Below, one piece after another: positions 37,701-47,852 of a stretch of DNA of 64,000 bases (positions are counted from its first letter, which is position 1; every line of letters begins with the position of its first letter). A model generated the notes under the pieces. It was not told where the DNA came from and ran no database searches. It saw only the letters and a list, made by a program, of their open reading frames with translations. Location: contig JAUVXD010000004.1 in NCBI GenBank assembly GCA_030603805.1, positions 62,001 through 126,000 on the forward strand. Reading direction: 5' to 3'. The DNA is from Acholeplasmataceae bacterium. Lineage in GTDB: Bacteria > Bacillota_I > Bacilli_A > Acholeplasmatales > Acholeplasmataceae. Position numbers and translations under genes: made by a program.

Positions 37701-38423
37701 CTACTCACTTCTTTCATATACTTTGACATACTTGAACTTGAAAGTTTGTGGTAGATCCAAATCGTTGATTTGACCTCCCCATGTGCCTCCAAGTGCTATA
37801 TTTAAGATCAAATAAAATCTTTGATCAAAAGGCCAAGTTTCAACGGGTGCATTTTTAGGTTTTTCAAAGTGAGCCATACGCTTTTTGTCGACATAGTATG
37901 TAAAACTTTGCTCATCCCATTCAACTGCAAATTCATGAAAACCTTTGGTAATGCCTTTAATTTTCTTAATCTCAACAAATTGATTTTGTTGGTGATAATG
38001 TCGATCTTTTGAGTGAAGGGAGAAATGGAAAACATCTATGTTGTGACCTACGTGCTCCATCAGGTCAATTTCACCACATAATGGCCATCCAACTTCTTTA
38101 TAATTCTCACCTAAAAACCAAATCGCTGGCCATGTACCAATCCCTGTAGGAAGTTCACACATGACTTCGACACGCCCATACTTAATCCACTTTTTGCCAT
38201 AGGTTGTAAGTTTTGCAGAAGTGTAGTGTCTATGTTCGTAGTCTTCTTTTTTTGCAAGGATGGTTAAGATGCCATCTTTAACAAATGCATTATCTAATCT
38301 GTCTGTATAATATTGGCTTTCGTTATTACCAAAACCATGTCCACCAGTTTCTAAATGCCAGATTTCAGGATTAGGTTTTCCATCGGTTTGGAAATTATCT
38401 TCCCATAAGAGTTTATACTTCAT
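37701..38423 (-). CDS. Cytoplasmic GH16 beta-glucanase
   Basis: 240 residues consisting of a GH16 domain only, with no signal peptide or lipobox. The active-site motif GEIDLMEHVG gives nucleophile E118, D120 and acid/base E123, so it should be active. The ATG at 38423 has GAGGG upstream; an upstream frame start at 38438 adds five residues. GH16 enzymes are usually exported; here the enzyme would trim long imported beta-1,3-gluco-oligosaccharides inside the cell before phosphorolysis. It overlaps the cupin gene by 11 bases. Confidence 0.88.
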   Translation of the reverse strand: MKYKLLWEDNFQTDGKPNPEIWHLETGGHGFGNNESQYYTDRLDNAFVKDGILTILAKKEDYEHRHYTSAKLTTYGKKWIKYGRVEVMCELPTGIGTWPAIWFLGENYKEVGWPLCGEIDLMEHVGHNIDVFHFSLHSKDRHYHQQNQFVEIKKIKGITKGFHEFAVEWDEQSFTYYVDKKRMAHFEKPKNAPVETWPFDQRFYLILNIALGGTWGGQINDLDLPQTFKFKYVKVYERSE

Positions 38424-38835
38424 GAATATAACCCTCAAACGCTTTGATTAAAGACGCTTTTTCTTCTGCATTCATATAAATGCGTGGTGAGTTTTCAGGA
38501 CATGTATTTTCCTCTTCCACGATTAAGAGTTTGGCATCTTTAGATAAGGTGTGCGTATGAAAAATACCTGCAGGAATTTTATAAACCTTAAGTGGTTCTA
38601 ACGATAAAACATCAAACGATTGAACACGTCCATCTTTTTCTTCAGCAAAAAACATATGGCATGTACCTGAAAGTAAAACAAAGACTTCATCAGTTTGATT
38701 GTGTGCTTCAACATAAAGAAGTTTATCAATATCTAATTCATCGATATAATTTAAGACAGCAACTCTCCAATCTTTATGATGAAAGAGTTTTTCATAGCCG
38801 ATGCCATTAAAATCAAATAAATCATAATACTTCAT
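38413..38835 (-). CDS. Cupin-domain protein, sugar-metabolism type
   Basis: 140 residues forming one cupin barrel. Metal-binding residues are seen in VEAHNQTDEVFVLLSG (cupin motif 1) and PAGIFHTHTL (motif 2). Such proteins act as sugar isomerases or epimerases or as sensors; the role here is unknown. The ATG at 38835 is seven bases after GAGGTG, inside the end of the GH94 gene (14-base overlap), so translation is coupled. Confidence 0.75.
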   Translation of the reverse strand: MKYYDLFDFNGIGYEKLFHHKDWRVAVLNYIDELDIDKLLYVEAHNQTDEVFVLLSGTCHMFFAEEKDGRVQSFDVLSLEPLKVYKIPAGIFHTHTLSKDAKLLIVEEENTCPENSPRIYMNAEEKASLIKAFEGYIHEV

Positions 38836-41326
38836 CAAGATACACCTCGATATCGCCGTTTAGTGATGTGATGCCTTGAGCGACTTCTTTGCCATTGATT
38901 AACATTTTTTGAATATGATAAAATCCGTATTCTAATTGATTAGGATTGTAATAGGTGATAGTTCTCAGTTTATTAAAGAGATAGGTTTGAATACTCACTT
39001 TGCCTTCAATGAAATCTTCTTTTTTAAGTCTTGGATTTAAATAGAGTTTGCCAAGATTCATTTCAATACCGAAGACCATGGTTCTAAGGAGTAAGAGCAT
39101 CCAACTTGCTGAACCTGTGAGATATGGATACATGCCAATACCGCGATCATTAAAGTATTCAGGAATACCTACCCAAACTTTAGCGTTTGGATGTTGTGCT
39201 TGTTTTAAAAGCGTCATCACGGCTTCATGTCCATAGGAGATTAAATCATATTGATAAAGTCCATAGGCATACATCACAGCCATGTGAGAAAAAGCAGCGC
39301 CATTTTCTTTATGTCCATAGGCAAATCCATAAGCTCTACCCATATTGGTTCTAATTTGATGGTAATTACTGTTTAACTTATAGCCACCCATGTGGATGTC
39401 ATACAAAAGATTTCTGGTTGTACTTGCTAGAAGTGCTGACTGTGCAGGTGATGCTGTTTTTGACAGGAGTGCCATCGCTTGTCCTGTTAGAGAGATCGTT
39501 TCTTCAGTATCTGCGTCATGACCATCGTTATCGTAGTAACTTTGGAACTTATTCTTCTTAAATGCTTCTTTTTGTAATTTTTTAATTCGATGATCAGCAA
39601 GTTCATTTAAAGCCTTAACTAAATCTTTTTTCTCGATTTCTACTGTCTTACCACTAAATATTTCAACCTCATCGAAGAAGTGATTGAGATCTGCACGTTC
39701 AATAAGGAGAGATTTTAGTGCAGAAAAAAGTGTGATTTTTTCATCTTTAATCTCTTCGATGAGGTATGCCAGTGTTCTTAAGTTGTTGGCATACATATGG
39801 GTGAAGGCAATCGTTTCACCCTTCTTATGCGCCATATCGAGACCATCATTCCAGTCTGCATCTTCTAATCTCACAAATCCATGGGCACCGATATTGTGAT
39901 GTCCTACAAGATTTTGAAGGAGTAAATGTTCTAAAATGGTGCCATAATAGGGGTTACCTTCAAGATCTGTTTGAAGATTTGTTTTTGTCTTGGGTCTGGT
40001 CTTTTTTGTATAATGCGTAAATTGGTCCATAAAATATCCTTGTTTTTTAAGCAGGATATCTAAATCACCGGTTTCATCAATGTAGAGTTTGACCGTTAAA
40101 AGGGGCCATGCGCCATGATCTGACCATACACGGGTAATCATATTGCGGTCTGCTTTAAATTCTCCAGGTTGATCACCGATGATGGTTGCATTTGAACCAT
40201 CGATTCTCACACCTAAAAAATTATTAAATAGTAAATCGATAACAGATGCATCATTCATCATGATTAAGGCTAAAAGATCTTGCCAAAGGTCTCTCCATCC
40301 TCTACCACCATGACCATAATCATGATGTGGCAGATAAGAATTCCCAAAATAGCGTCTAAGCATCGGTTGCAGACCCACCCATGAAAGTTGTTTGGATGTT
40401 TCTTCATCATGGAAACGGAAGGTTAAACCTGAAAGATAATTTTCAAAAAACGATTGTGTCTTTTTTAAACCTTCCTCAAAGGATTTCGTATTTAAGTATG
40501 ATGTGGTATTGAGTGCTGATTTTAAATCCTTATGAATCCCAATTGAGAAATATAGCGTCAATGATTCTTTTGGGTTTAAGATAACTTTTTCAAATTGGAC
40601 AGCACCAATAGCTTCATAACCATCGACTTGAGTTTTCTCTGGCACGATGTTTGATAACCCTTTTGGAAAGTGAAGGGATCCACCATGGATAAAATCATCT
40701 AATACCGGAATATAGCCTTTAACTTGAAGATCTTTGGAATCTGCAAAAAGAGAATAGATGGTGTCATTGAGTTGATGACCACGTTCATCAAATGAAAGTG
40801 TTGGGTGTACGACTATACCTTTTTCAACCGTTTCAATTCGGTTGAGAAGTGACGTCACATGACGGTGATCTCTTAAGTTATCTGCACTTCTTGCATAAAG
40901 TGGAACCGCGGTAGTTACTCCAACTTCAAGTTTTTGATTGGCATGATTTATAAATTTGATTTCATGAAGTTCGACACAGTCATCGGTTGGAATATAAGAT
41001 GTTGTGATGAGTTTAAATAATCGATTACTGCGTTCAACTTTTTGGTAGAGGAGTCCAGTTTCATAGAACAATTCGTCTTGTTGTTGATGTTCGGTTTGTC
41101 CATTTAAGAAATATAACTGGTCATTAACATCAAAAATGACATTTCGTCCAGAAATGTTATGGTATAAATCAACTTCAGTTGTAGGTTCTAATGCGTAATG
41201 ATGCTGATCAAGCTTCAAATCTCCACCAAAATAAGGGGTAATCGAAGATCTCAACCCCTTTAAATTGAACAGCGGAAAGTAGTAGCCATCATTTTTTTCA
41301 AGCTTTAAGCGTTTGGTTATGTTCAT
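38822..41326 (-). CDS. GH94 phosphorylase, probably laminaribiose phosphorylase
   Basis: 834 residues, cytoplasmic. The GH94 layout is complete: N-terminal beta-sandwich, linker, (alpha/alpha)6 barrel with HGGRGWRDLWQD and LEDADWNDGLD (general acid Asp in DWND), and the C-terminal TGSASWM segment at the phosphate end. GH94 laminaribiose phosphorylase is known from Acholeplasma laidlawii, and the beta-1,3-glucan context makes that specificity the best guess; cellobiose is the alternative. The frame runs 49 codons further upstream, but that part covers the promoter and operators. The ATG at 41326 has GAGGTG four bases before it. Confidence 0.85.
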   Translation of the reverse strand: MNITKRLKLEKNDGYYFPLFNLKGLRSSITPYFGGDLKLDQHHYALEPTTEVDLYHNISGRNVIFDVNDQLYFLNGQTEHQQQDELFYETGLLYQKVERSNRLFKLITTSYIPTDDCVELHEIKFINHANQKLEVGVTTAVPLYARSADNLRDHRHVTSLLNRIETVEKGIVVHPTLSFDERGHQLNDTIYSLFADSKDLQVKGYIPVLDDFIHGGSLHFPKGLSNIVPEKTQVDGYEAIGAVQFEKVILNPKESLTLYFSIGIHKDLKSALNTTSYLNTKSFEEGLKKTQSFFENYLSGLTFRFHDEETSKQLSWVGLQPMLRRYFGNSYLPHHDYGHGGRGWRDLWQDLLALIMMNDASVIDLLFNNFLGVRIDGSNATIIGDQPGEFKADRNMITRVWSDHGAWPLLTVKLYIDETGDLDILLKKQGYFMDQFTHYTKKTRPKTKTNLQTDLEGNPYYGTILEHLLLQNLVGHHNIGAHGFVRLEDADWNDGLDMAHKKGETIAFTHMYANNLRTLAYLIEEIKDEKITLFSALKSLLIERADLNHFFDEVEIFSGKTVEIEKKDLVKALNELADHRIKKLQKEAFKKNKFQSYYDNDGHDADTEETISLTGQAMALLSKTASPAQSALLASTTRNLLYDIHMGGYKLNSNYHQIRTNMGRAYGFAYGHKENGAAFSHMAVMYAYGLYQYDLISYGHEAVMTLLKQAQHPNAKVWVGIPEYFNDRGIGMYPYLTGSASWMLLLLRTMVFGIEMNLGKLYLNPRLKKEDFIEGKVSIQTYLFNKLRTITYYNPNQLEYGFYHIQKMLINGKEVAQGITSLNGDIEVYLDEVL

Positions 41327-41339
41327 GGTGCACCTCAAA

Positions 41340-41353
41340 AAAACCGATTTCCT
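41340..41353 (-). promoter_or_regulatory. LacI-type operator between -10 box and start of the GH94 gene
   Basis: On the minus strand AGGAAATCGGTTTT, a near-palindrome of the GGAAANCGNTTTCC type, directly upstream of the ribosome binding site. Confidence 0.7.
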
Positions 41354-41359
41354 AGTTTG

Positions 41360-41388
41360 ATTATACCTAAGGAAACCGATTTTGTAAA
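41360..41388 (-). promoter_or_regulatory. Promoter of the GH94-cupin-GH16-lacI operon
   Basis: On the minus strand TTTACA (41383-41388), 17 bases, TATAAT (41360-41365). Confidence 0.87.
41370..41384 (-). promoter_or_regulatory. LacI-type operator in the promoter spacer of GH94
   Basis: Plus strand AGGAAACCGATTTTG. It fills the 17-base spacer between -35 and -10, so a bound repressor excludes RNA polymerase. Confidence 0.7.
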
Positions 41389-41433
41389 GGGCTTTCACTC
41401 TAGTTTTTTGATTATCAGGACTTAAATGCTTAA

Positions 41434-41444
41434 GGAAGCGATTT
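41434..41444 (-). promoter_or_regulatory. Possible upstream auxiliary operator of GH94
   Basis: Plus strand GGAAGCGATTT, a half-conserved copy about 65 bases upstream of the spacer site. It could help looping, but the match is weak. Confidence 0.35.
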
Positions 41445-41456
41445 AGAATAAGAAAA

Positions 41457-41474
41457 AGTGCCCCGTAGGACACT
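41457..41474 (-). terminator. Terminator after GH30
   Basis: AGTGTCC, four bases, GGGCACT on the minus strand followed by TTTTTCTTATT. It overlaps the GH30 stop codon. Confidence 0.75.
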
Positions 41475-42780
41475 AAATAATGAGTGTGGAAATGGAATGT
41501 TTCAGTGCTGTGAGTTTGATTTGTTGATCGAGTCCTTTGATTTCTAAATGGACATCATGGTCTTTTTCATTTTGAATGACGATAACCTTGGATCCATCTG
41601 GATTTAAGAACGTTACATAAAGCACTTCTTTCGTTCCTTCTGAAGAAAGTTGAATCGCACCTGGCTTGATATATTTGGAGAAATGACCAATATAATAATA
41701 TGAAATCATTTTAACAAGTTCCTCATGATAAATCTTAATCATGATTGGCGCAGAACATAAATTATTGACATGATTGGGTCCACCTGTTTCATCTAAAAAG
41801 AGATTCCAGTCAATAAAACCTTCATTATAATTTCTTAAATCGTTTAAGATGTTTCTCCCGTATCGTTCACCGACTTGATATTCTCCAAAGTGCGGACCAC
41901 CTTCCTGACAACCTTCTGTAAACATCAGATGCTTACTTGGGTATAAATCATGAAGTTTTTTCACATTTTGAAATTGTTCGTTTTCATACCAGTGGAATGC
42001 AGTACCCCAAACATACTGGTTTGCTTCTAAGTCGTTATAAACGACCGAAGCACGTTCAACCATAATATCACGATTATGATCCCAAATGAGTATTTTCTTA
42101 TCTTTGAGTCCTTCTTTTTCTAATGTGGGTCCTAAAACTTTGACAAAATCTCTTTCATCTTCTGCTGAATAGATACATGAATCCCAACGTTGGACGGCTG
42201 CTGGTTCATTTTGAACAGATAGCCAAGAGATTTTTACATCTTTAGCTTCATAAGCTTTAACAAATTTAACAAAGTAATTCGCCCATGTTTGATAATAGGC
42301 GGGTAAAAGTTTACCGCCACGAATAGGTGAATGATTATCTTTCATCCAAAAAGGTGGTGTCCATGGGGAACCCAAAATCTCAATTTTTTGATTTGCATAT
42401 TTTTCTGCATCATGGATTAGATTGATGATGGGTTGATCTCTTGTGATATCAAAAGATTCGAGTGAGTCATCATAATCTTTGATATAAAGATAACTTCCAA
42501 GTGAAAAATCACACCCATGAATAGAGACTCTACCAATGGTATAGCCTAAACCTTCAATGGGATCAAAATATGCTTGAATGGCTTTTTCTCTTTGTGACTT
42601 ATTGATTCGTGATAAGTTGTAAGCTGAGCTTTCTGTAAATGCACCACCAAATCCAATGATGGTTTGTTTTTGATCACTGGGATTAATGGTGATGGTTTCT
42701 GTTGGCTTTGATGACAATAACTCAATATTTACTTCCGTAAGTCTTTCTTGTGTATCTTTTCTTGTTCTGATATGTTTCAT
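41473..42780 (-). CDS. GH30 beta-glucosidase / beta-1,6-glucanase-like enzyme (cytoplasmic)
   Basis: 435 residues, no signal. GH30 signature features: IIGFGGAFTESSAYNL at the N-terminus, acid/base E192 in SVQNEPAAVQ, and nucleophile E289 in MFTEGCQEGG, followed by the C-terminal beta domain. GH30 includes glucosylceramidases, beta-1,6-glucanases and xylanases; in this context removal of beta-1,6 branches from laminarin oligosaccharides is plausible, but the subfamily is not certain. It has its own promoter and terminator and no recognisable operator, so it may be expressed independently. Confidence 0.85.
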   Translation of the reverse strand: MKHIRTRKDTQERLTEVNIELLSSKPTETITINPSDQKQTIIGFGGAFTESSAYNLSRINKSQREKAIQAYFDPIEGLGYTIGRVSIHGCDFSLGSYLYIKDYDDSLESFDITRDQPIINLIHDAEKYANQKIEILGSPWTPPFWMKDNHSPIRGGKLLPAYYQTWANYFVKFVKAYEAKDVKISWLSVQNEPAAVQRWDSCIYSAEDERDFVKVLGPTLEKEGLKDKKILIWDHNRDIMVERASVVYNDLEANQYVWGTAFHWYENEQFQNVKKLHDLYPSKHLMFTEGCQEGGPHFGEYQVGERYGRNILNDLRNYNEGFIDWNLFLDETGGPNHVNNLCSAPIMIKIYHEELVKMISYYYIGHFSKYIKPGAIQLSSEGTKEVLYVTFLNPDGSKVIVIQNEKDHDVHLEIKGLDQQIKLTALKHSISTLII

Positions 42781-42800
42781 GCTTCGTTCACCTCTCTTCC

Positions 42801-42828
42801 ATTATAGTAGAAAAAAAAGATGAATCAA
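42801..42828 (-). promoter_or_regulatory. Promoter of GH30
   Basis: On the minus strand TTGATT (42823-42828), 16 bases, TATAAT (42801-42806). It overlaps the terminator of the upstream gene. Confidence 0.6.
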
Positions 42829-42844
42829 GTGGTATTGATTCATC
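42811..42844 (-). terminator. Terminator after the 243-residue membrane protein
   Basis: GATGAATCAA (42819-42828) pairs with TTGATTCATC (42835-42844), a perfect 10-bp stem, followed on the minus strand by eight T. Confidence 0.9.
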
Positions 42845-42857
42845 CGTTGGAAAGAAG

Positions 42858-43589
42858 CTAGCGCTTCTTATATTTCTGAAAGAAGAGGATCAGTCCTAAG
42901 ATTACAAAATCAACAATAAGATAGATGGTAATATTTCTGATCATCACCGGTCTTAAATAAGTGTCGAGATCAAGCAGTTCATCTTTTTCTTCTTTGGTCA
43001 TCCCAATCAACCAAGATACGTCTGTTGGACTATATGCTCGGTAATCTAAGGAAAGAACACCTTGATAGATCAGTTCTCCTTCATAATCAAAGAGTTCTAA
43101 ATCCATTTCATAAGATTGATCGATAAAGAAAGTATAGTAGTAAAATCCGATGCGACCAATCCCATAACTAATGGATTGATTTTGATAAATGTCATCTTGA
43201 CTAGAATCAAAAATGAGATCACTTGATACTTGATGACGCACAATGAGTTTCGTTAAATCATTAGGATCACTAATCGATTCTGCAAAACTCACATCCTGTT
43301 TAGGTAAAACAAAGAGAACAAACTGGTTTTTATAAACATCGCTATCTTTAGATATGACTTGATAAATATGAAATGTGTATGTGGTTGTATCGATGATCTC
43401 AATCTTTTCATATGCAATCGATTGATAAGCAACAAATAGATCAAAATTCTCTTCATCTCTCGCTTGTTCGACAAGTGTTTCAAATACTAAAAGCGAGCGT
43501 TCTTGAGAGGTCAAAATTAAGGTAAACATATAAATAAATACAAAGACCAATACACTAAATATGCCCCAAATCCATAAACTTTTTTTCAT
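42858..43589 (-). CDS. Membrane protein of unknown function with an extracellular domain
   Basis: 243 residues. A transmembrane helix near the N-terminus (about 8-28) and one at the C-terminus (about 218-238) enclose a soluble, acidic and Tyr-rich domain of about 185 residues. No motif recognised. It overlaps the peptidase gene by four bases (ATGA) and is the end of that operon. Confidence 0.6.
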   Translation of the reverse strand: MKKSLWIWGIFSVLVFVFIYMFTLILTSQERSLLVFETLVEQARDEENFDLFVAYQSIAYEKIEIIDTTTYTFHIYQVISKDSDVYKNQFVLFVLPKQDVSFAESISDPNDLTKLIVRHQVSSDLIFDSSQDDIYQNQSISYGIGRIGFYYYTFFIDQSYEMDLELFDYEGELIYQGVLSLDYRAYSPTDVSWLIGMTKEEKDELLDLDTYLRPVMIRNITIYLIVDFVILGLILFFQKYKKR

Positions 43590-44260
43590 CGGATGACACC
43601 TTTTAAATCATAATAAAGATAGGCATTAATTAGTCTCGCTTCGTTATCTTTGATGATGATTGCTCCGTCATCTGGGAGAGCAAATATGGGGTGTTTATAA
43701 GCTCTAAAAACTTTTCTCATCGCTTTTTTTTGATTTTTTCTTCTTCTAAAATGAACTTCAATCGAAAATCCTTTGAGTAAATTTAACCCGTTTTGATAAG
43801 AAAAATTGAGGTAGTCTTGATCTTTTGAAATATGATAATTCTCAAACTGAATCATTGCACCTGCAGAAGATCCAATAAAAAAATCTTTGGACTCAAGTGC
43901 TTCTTTAATACCAAGTTCTATAATCCTTTGCATCATTAAATCAGGTGCACCACCTGGAAAATAAATGATATCTGCTTCCATAATTTTTTTTATTGCAAGT
44001 TCTTGATCATCTTTAAAGTAATTTAAAAATGAAATATTTGATTCTAAGATATGATAAGGTAAAAATGCACTAATCATCTTATCATAATACTCACCGCCTT
44101 TGCTGTAAAAGGCTTCATAATCGGCTTGTGACTGAAATTGATCTCTAAAAAATGAAAGAGCAATAACAAGCACTTTATGGTGTGATTTTATATATTCACT
44201 TGCATAGGGTACAATGTTTGGATCCCCGATAATCCCTCGACTCATTAAAAAATTAATCAT
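43586..44260 (-). CDS. Peptidase E / cyanophycinase-like serine peptidase (family S51)
   Basis: 224 residues. The fold and the nucleophile elbow IGSSAGAMIQF are those of family S51 peptidases, which include aspartyl dipeptidase PepE and cyanophycinase. The IIYFPGGAPDLMM segment precedes it as in relatives. Cytoplasmic. Function by homology is cleavage of a dipeptide or isopeptide; the substrate is open. It overlaps both neighbours by four bases. Confidence 0.82.
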   Translation of the reverse strand: MINFLMSRGIIGDPNIVPYASEYIKSHHKVLVIALSFFRDQFQSQADYEAFYSKGGEYYDKMISAFLPYHILESNISFLNYFKDDQELAIKKIMEADIIYFPGGAPDLMMQRIIELGIKEALESKDFFIGSSAGAMIQFENYHISKDQDYLNFSYQNGLNLLKGFSIEVHFRRRKNQKKAMRKVFRAYKHPIFALPDDGAIIIKDNEARLINAYLYYDLKGVIR

Positions 44261-44994
44261 GGTTTTTCTCTCCTTAAAAATGCTTTGGCTAAATCAACCC
44301 AACGATTAAGATGACCATATTTTTGGACAAATGCTTCTGGATTCATATCTTCAAAAGATACATCTTTGGTTGCAAGTGACACGCCATGTCTACCCGATGG
44401 AAAAAGATGTGCTTCAACAGGTATATGTTTTGCTTTAAGCTTTTGAATCAATAGAAGACTATTTTCAACAGGTACAGATAGATCATCCATGGTATGAAAA
44501 ATAAAAACTGGTTTCATTTGATCGTGTACATGGTTTTCTAATGATACCTCTTCAATAAGTTTAGGGTCAGCATTTTGATCTAGTATTTTTTCATAAGACC
44601 CTTGATGGATATATGTTGGATGTGTGCTAATGACTGGATATAAAAGTATTGTTTTATTAACTAAGTGGCTATAATAGATGGAAAGCATTGCAGCATAATG
44701 ACCACCAGCAGATGCCCCCAAAAGATAGATGTTTTGAACTAAAGGATGTTTTTTGAGCATTTCTAAAAACACATGACCTTCTGTTTTGAGATTTGGATAT
44801 AGTAAGTGTTCTTCCCGATAATAAAAGATACCGATATGATAGCCTTCACTATGAAAAGCTTTGCGAATGGGTTCTGCTTCTCTTGGAGATGTTCGATGAT
44901 ATCCACCTCCGGGAAAAATTAAAAGAAGATCTCTAGGGTTTTGATCAAAAAATTCTAAATCGATATAATTTTTAGATTGAATGTAGAGTTTCAT
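44257..44994 (-). CDS. Alpha/beta hydrolase, carbohydrate-esterase/BD-FAE-like
   Basis: About 245 residues. The oxyanion motif FPGGGYHRTS, the nucleophile elbow GASAGGHYAA, an Asp in HTMDDLSVP and the His in SGRHGVSLA give a complete catalytic triad. Similar proteins are acetyl or feruloyl esterases acting on plant or algal oligosaccharides. No signal. The frame extends to 45057, but the ATG at 44994 with GAGG upstream is the better start, since the longer form overlaps the VTT gene. Confidence 0.8.
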   Translation of the reverse strand: MKLYIQSKNYIDLEFFDQNPRDLLLIFPGGGYHRTSPREAEPIRKAFHSEGYHIGIFYYREEHLLYPNLKTEGHVFLEMLKKHPLVQNIYLLGASAGGHYAAMLSIYYSHLVNKTILLYPVISTHPTYIHQGSYEKILDQNADPKLIEEVSLENHVHDQMKPVFIFHTMDDLSVPVENSLLLIQKLKAKHIPVEAHLFPSGRHGVSLATKDVSFEDMNPEAFVQKYGHLNRWVDLAKAFLRREKP

Positions 44995-45014
44995 AAGAAA
45001 ACCTCGTGAACCAT

Positions 45015-45722
45015 CTATTGTCCTGGAAAAATTAACGTTAATAGATTTTTTCCCCATTCAACTAAGTTTATGTTAAATAGTCTAATAAAAAGTGCAAAAG
45101 CCGAATATTTAACAAGTCTACCTGCAGCAACGGCAATCAAGAAACCATTACGATTGAGTCTAACTGCGCCAGCTGTATAAATGGCTAATGTGAAGGGTAG
45201 TGGTGTGCATGAAAATAAAAACATGCCGTAATTTCCATATTTTCTAAGTTTTTCATTCGATTTCTCAACATCAGTTTTCTTAGCTTTTCTTGCAAAAAGT
45301 TTAGAAAGTTGTTTCGTAAATCGATAGCCAACATAAGCAAAAAGTGTATCTGCAAACACTGCAAAACCAATGGCAAACATGACATAGAATGTATCAAATC
45401 TTGCTGTATCAGAAAAAATACGAATGAGTTCAACATCATAAACTGAAACCGGTAGAATTAAAAGTGTTGCCGTAGCTGATAAGGATAACCAACCAATAAG
45501 TCTTCTTAAGAAGGCCATGATATCTGGGATCATATTATCAAAGATAGAGGTTGGAAATAAAATCACCATCACAACAAGAAAGATGAAAAATGTTGTGAGT
45601 AATGGTTTATAAAGCGACTCTTCTTTTAAAGTGATATGTCGTTCATGATGTCTTTGGTTTGATTGTAGATAACGATATCTGTGGATTCTTTTCGGATTAT
45701 TATGCATTTGTCTTCTGTTCAT
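45015..45722 (-). CDS. VTT/DedA-like integral membrane protein
   Basis: 235 residues. A basic N-terminal tail (about 1-40) is followed by four to five membrane helices. The segment FLFSCTPLPFTLAIYTAGAV followed by AAGRLVKYSAF corresponds to the reentrant part of VTT/DedA-type proteins, some of which move lipids across the membrane. The role here is unknown. AAGGGGGC precedes the ATG. Confidence 0.7.
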   Translation of the reverse strand: MNRRQMHNNPKRIHRYRYLQSNQRHHERHITLKEESLYKPLLTTFFIFLVVMVILFPTSIFDNMIPDIMAFLRRLIGWLSLSATATLLILPVSVYDVELIRIFSDTARFDTFYVMFAIGFAVFADTLFAYVGYRFTKQLSKLFARKAKKTDVEKSNEKLRKYGNYGMFLFSCTPLPFTLAIYTAGAVRLNRNGFLIAVAAGRLVKYSAFALFIRLFNINLVEWGKNLLTLIFPGQ

Positions 45723-45770
45723 TGTTAAGCCCCCTTAAACTAGTTCTATTATACACGAACTTAAGGATAA

Positions 45771-45795
45771 AAAAAAGAAATGGCAGTTAGCCATT

Positions 45796-45796
<1 letters not shown>
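45771..45796 (-). terminator. Terminator after groEL
   Basis: AAATGGC (45778-45784) pairs with GCCATTT (45790-45796), then a T run on the minus strand. Confidence 0.85.
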
Positions 45797-47683
<1,887 letters not shown>

Positions 47684-47699
47684 GATTTTATTCTCCTTT

Positions 47700-47726
47700 C
47701 TGGCACTCTATTTGTTTTAGTGCCAA
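47700..47726 (-). promoter_or_regulatory. CIRCE operator of groES-groEL
   Basis: CTGGCACTC, nine bases, TAGTGCCAA. The arms match CIRCE half-sites at 7 of 9 each. Binding site of HrcA between promoter and ribosome binding site. Confidence 0.88.
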
Positions 47727-47736
47727 TCCAATTCAT

Positions 47737-47765
47737 ATTATATTCAAGTCAAAAAAAGATGTCAA
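47737..47765 (-). promoter_or_regulatory. Promoter of groES-groEL
   Basis: On the minus strand TTGACA (47760-47765), 17 bases, TATAAT (47737-47742), a full-consensus promoter. Confidence 0.92.
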
Positions 47766-47790
47766 GAGGATGACTCGATTTTGTTATAGC

Positions 47791-47820
47791 AAAAAAAGCT
47801 ACAGCGATAAACTGCAGCTT
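47791..47820 (-). terminator. Terminator of the giant lipoprotein gene
   Basis: AAGCTGCAG and CTGTAGCTT (minus strand) form a stem with one G-U pair, followed by seven T. Confidence 0.85.
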
Positions 47821-47852
47821 TTTCTTTGAAACACTTTGTCAAGAATGGGTGA

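Noticed and set aside
41327-41473. A 49-codon upstream extension of the GH94 frame.
   Set aside because: It runs through a consensus promoter and two operators, and the ATG at 41326 has a good ribosome binding site and a family-like N-terminus.
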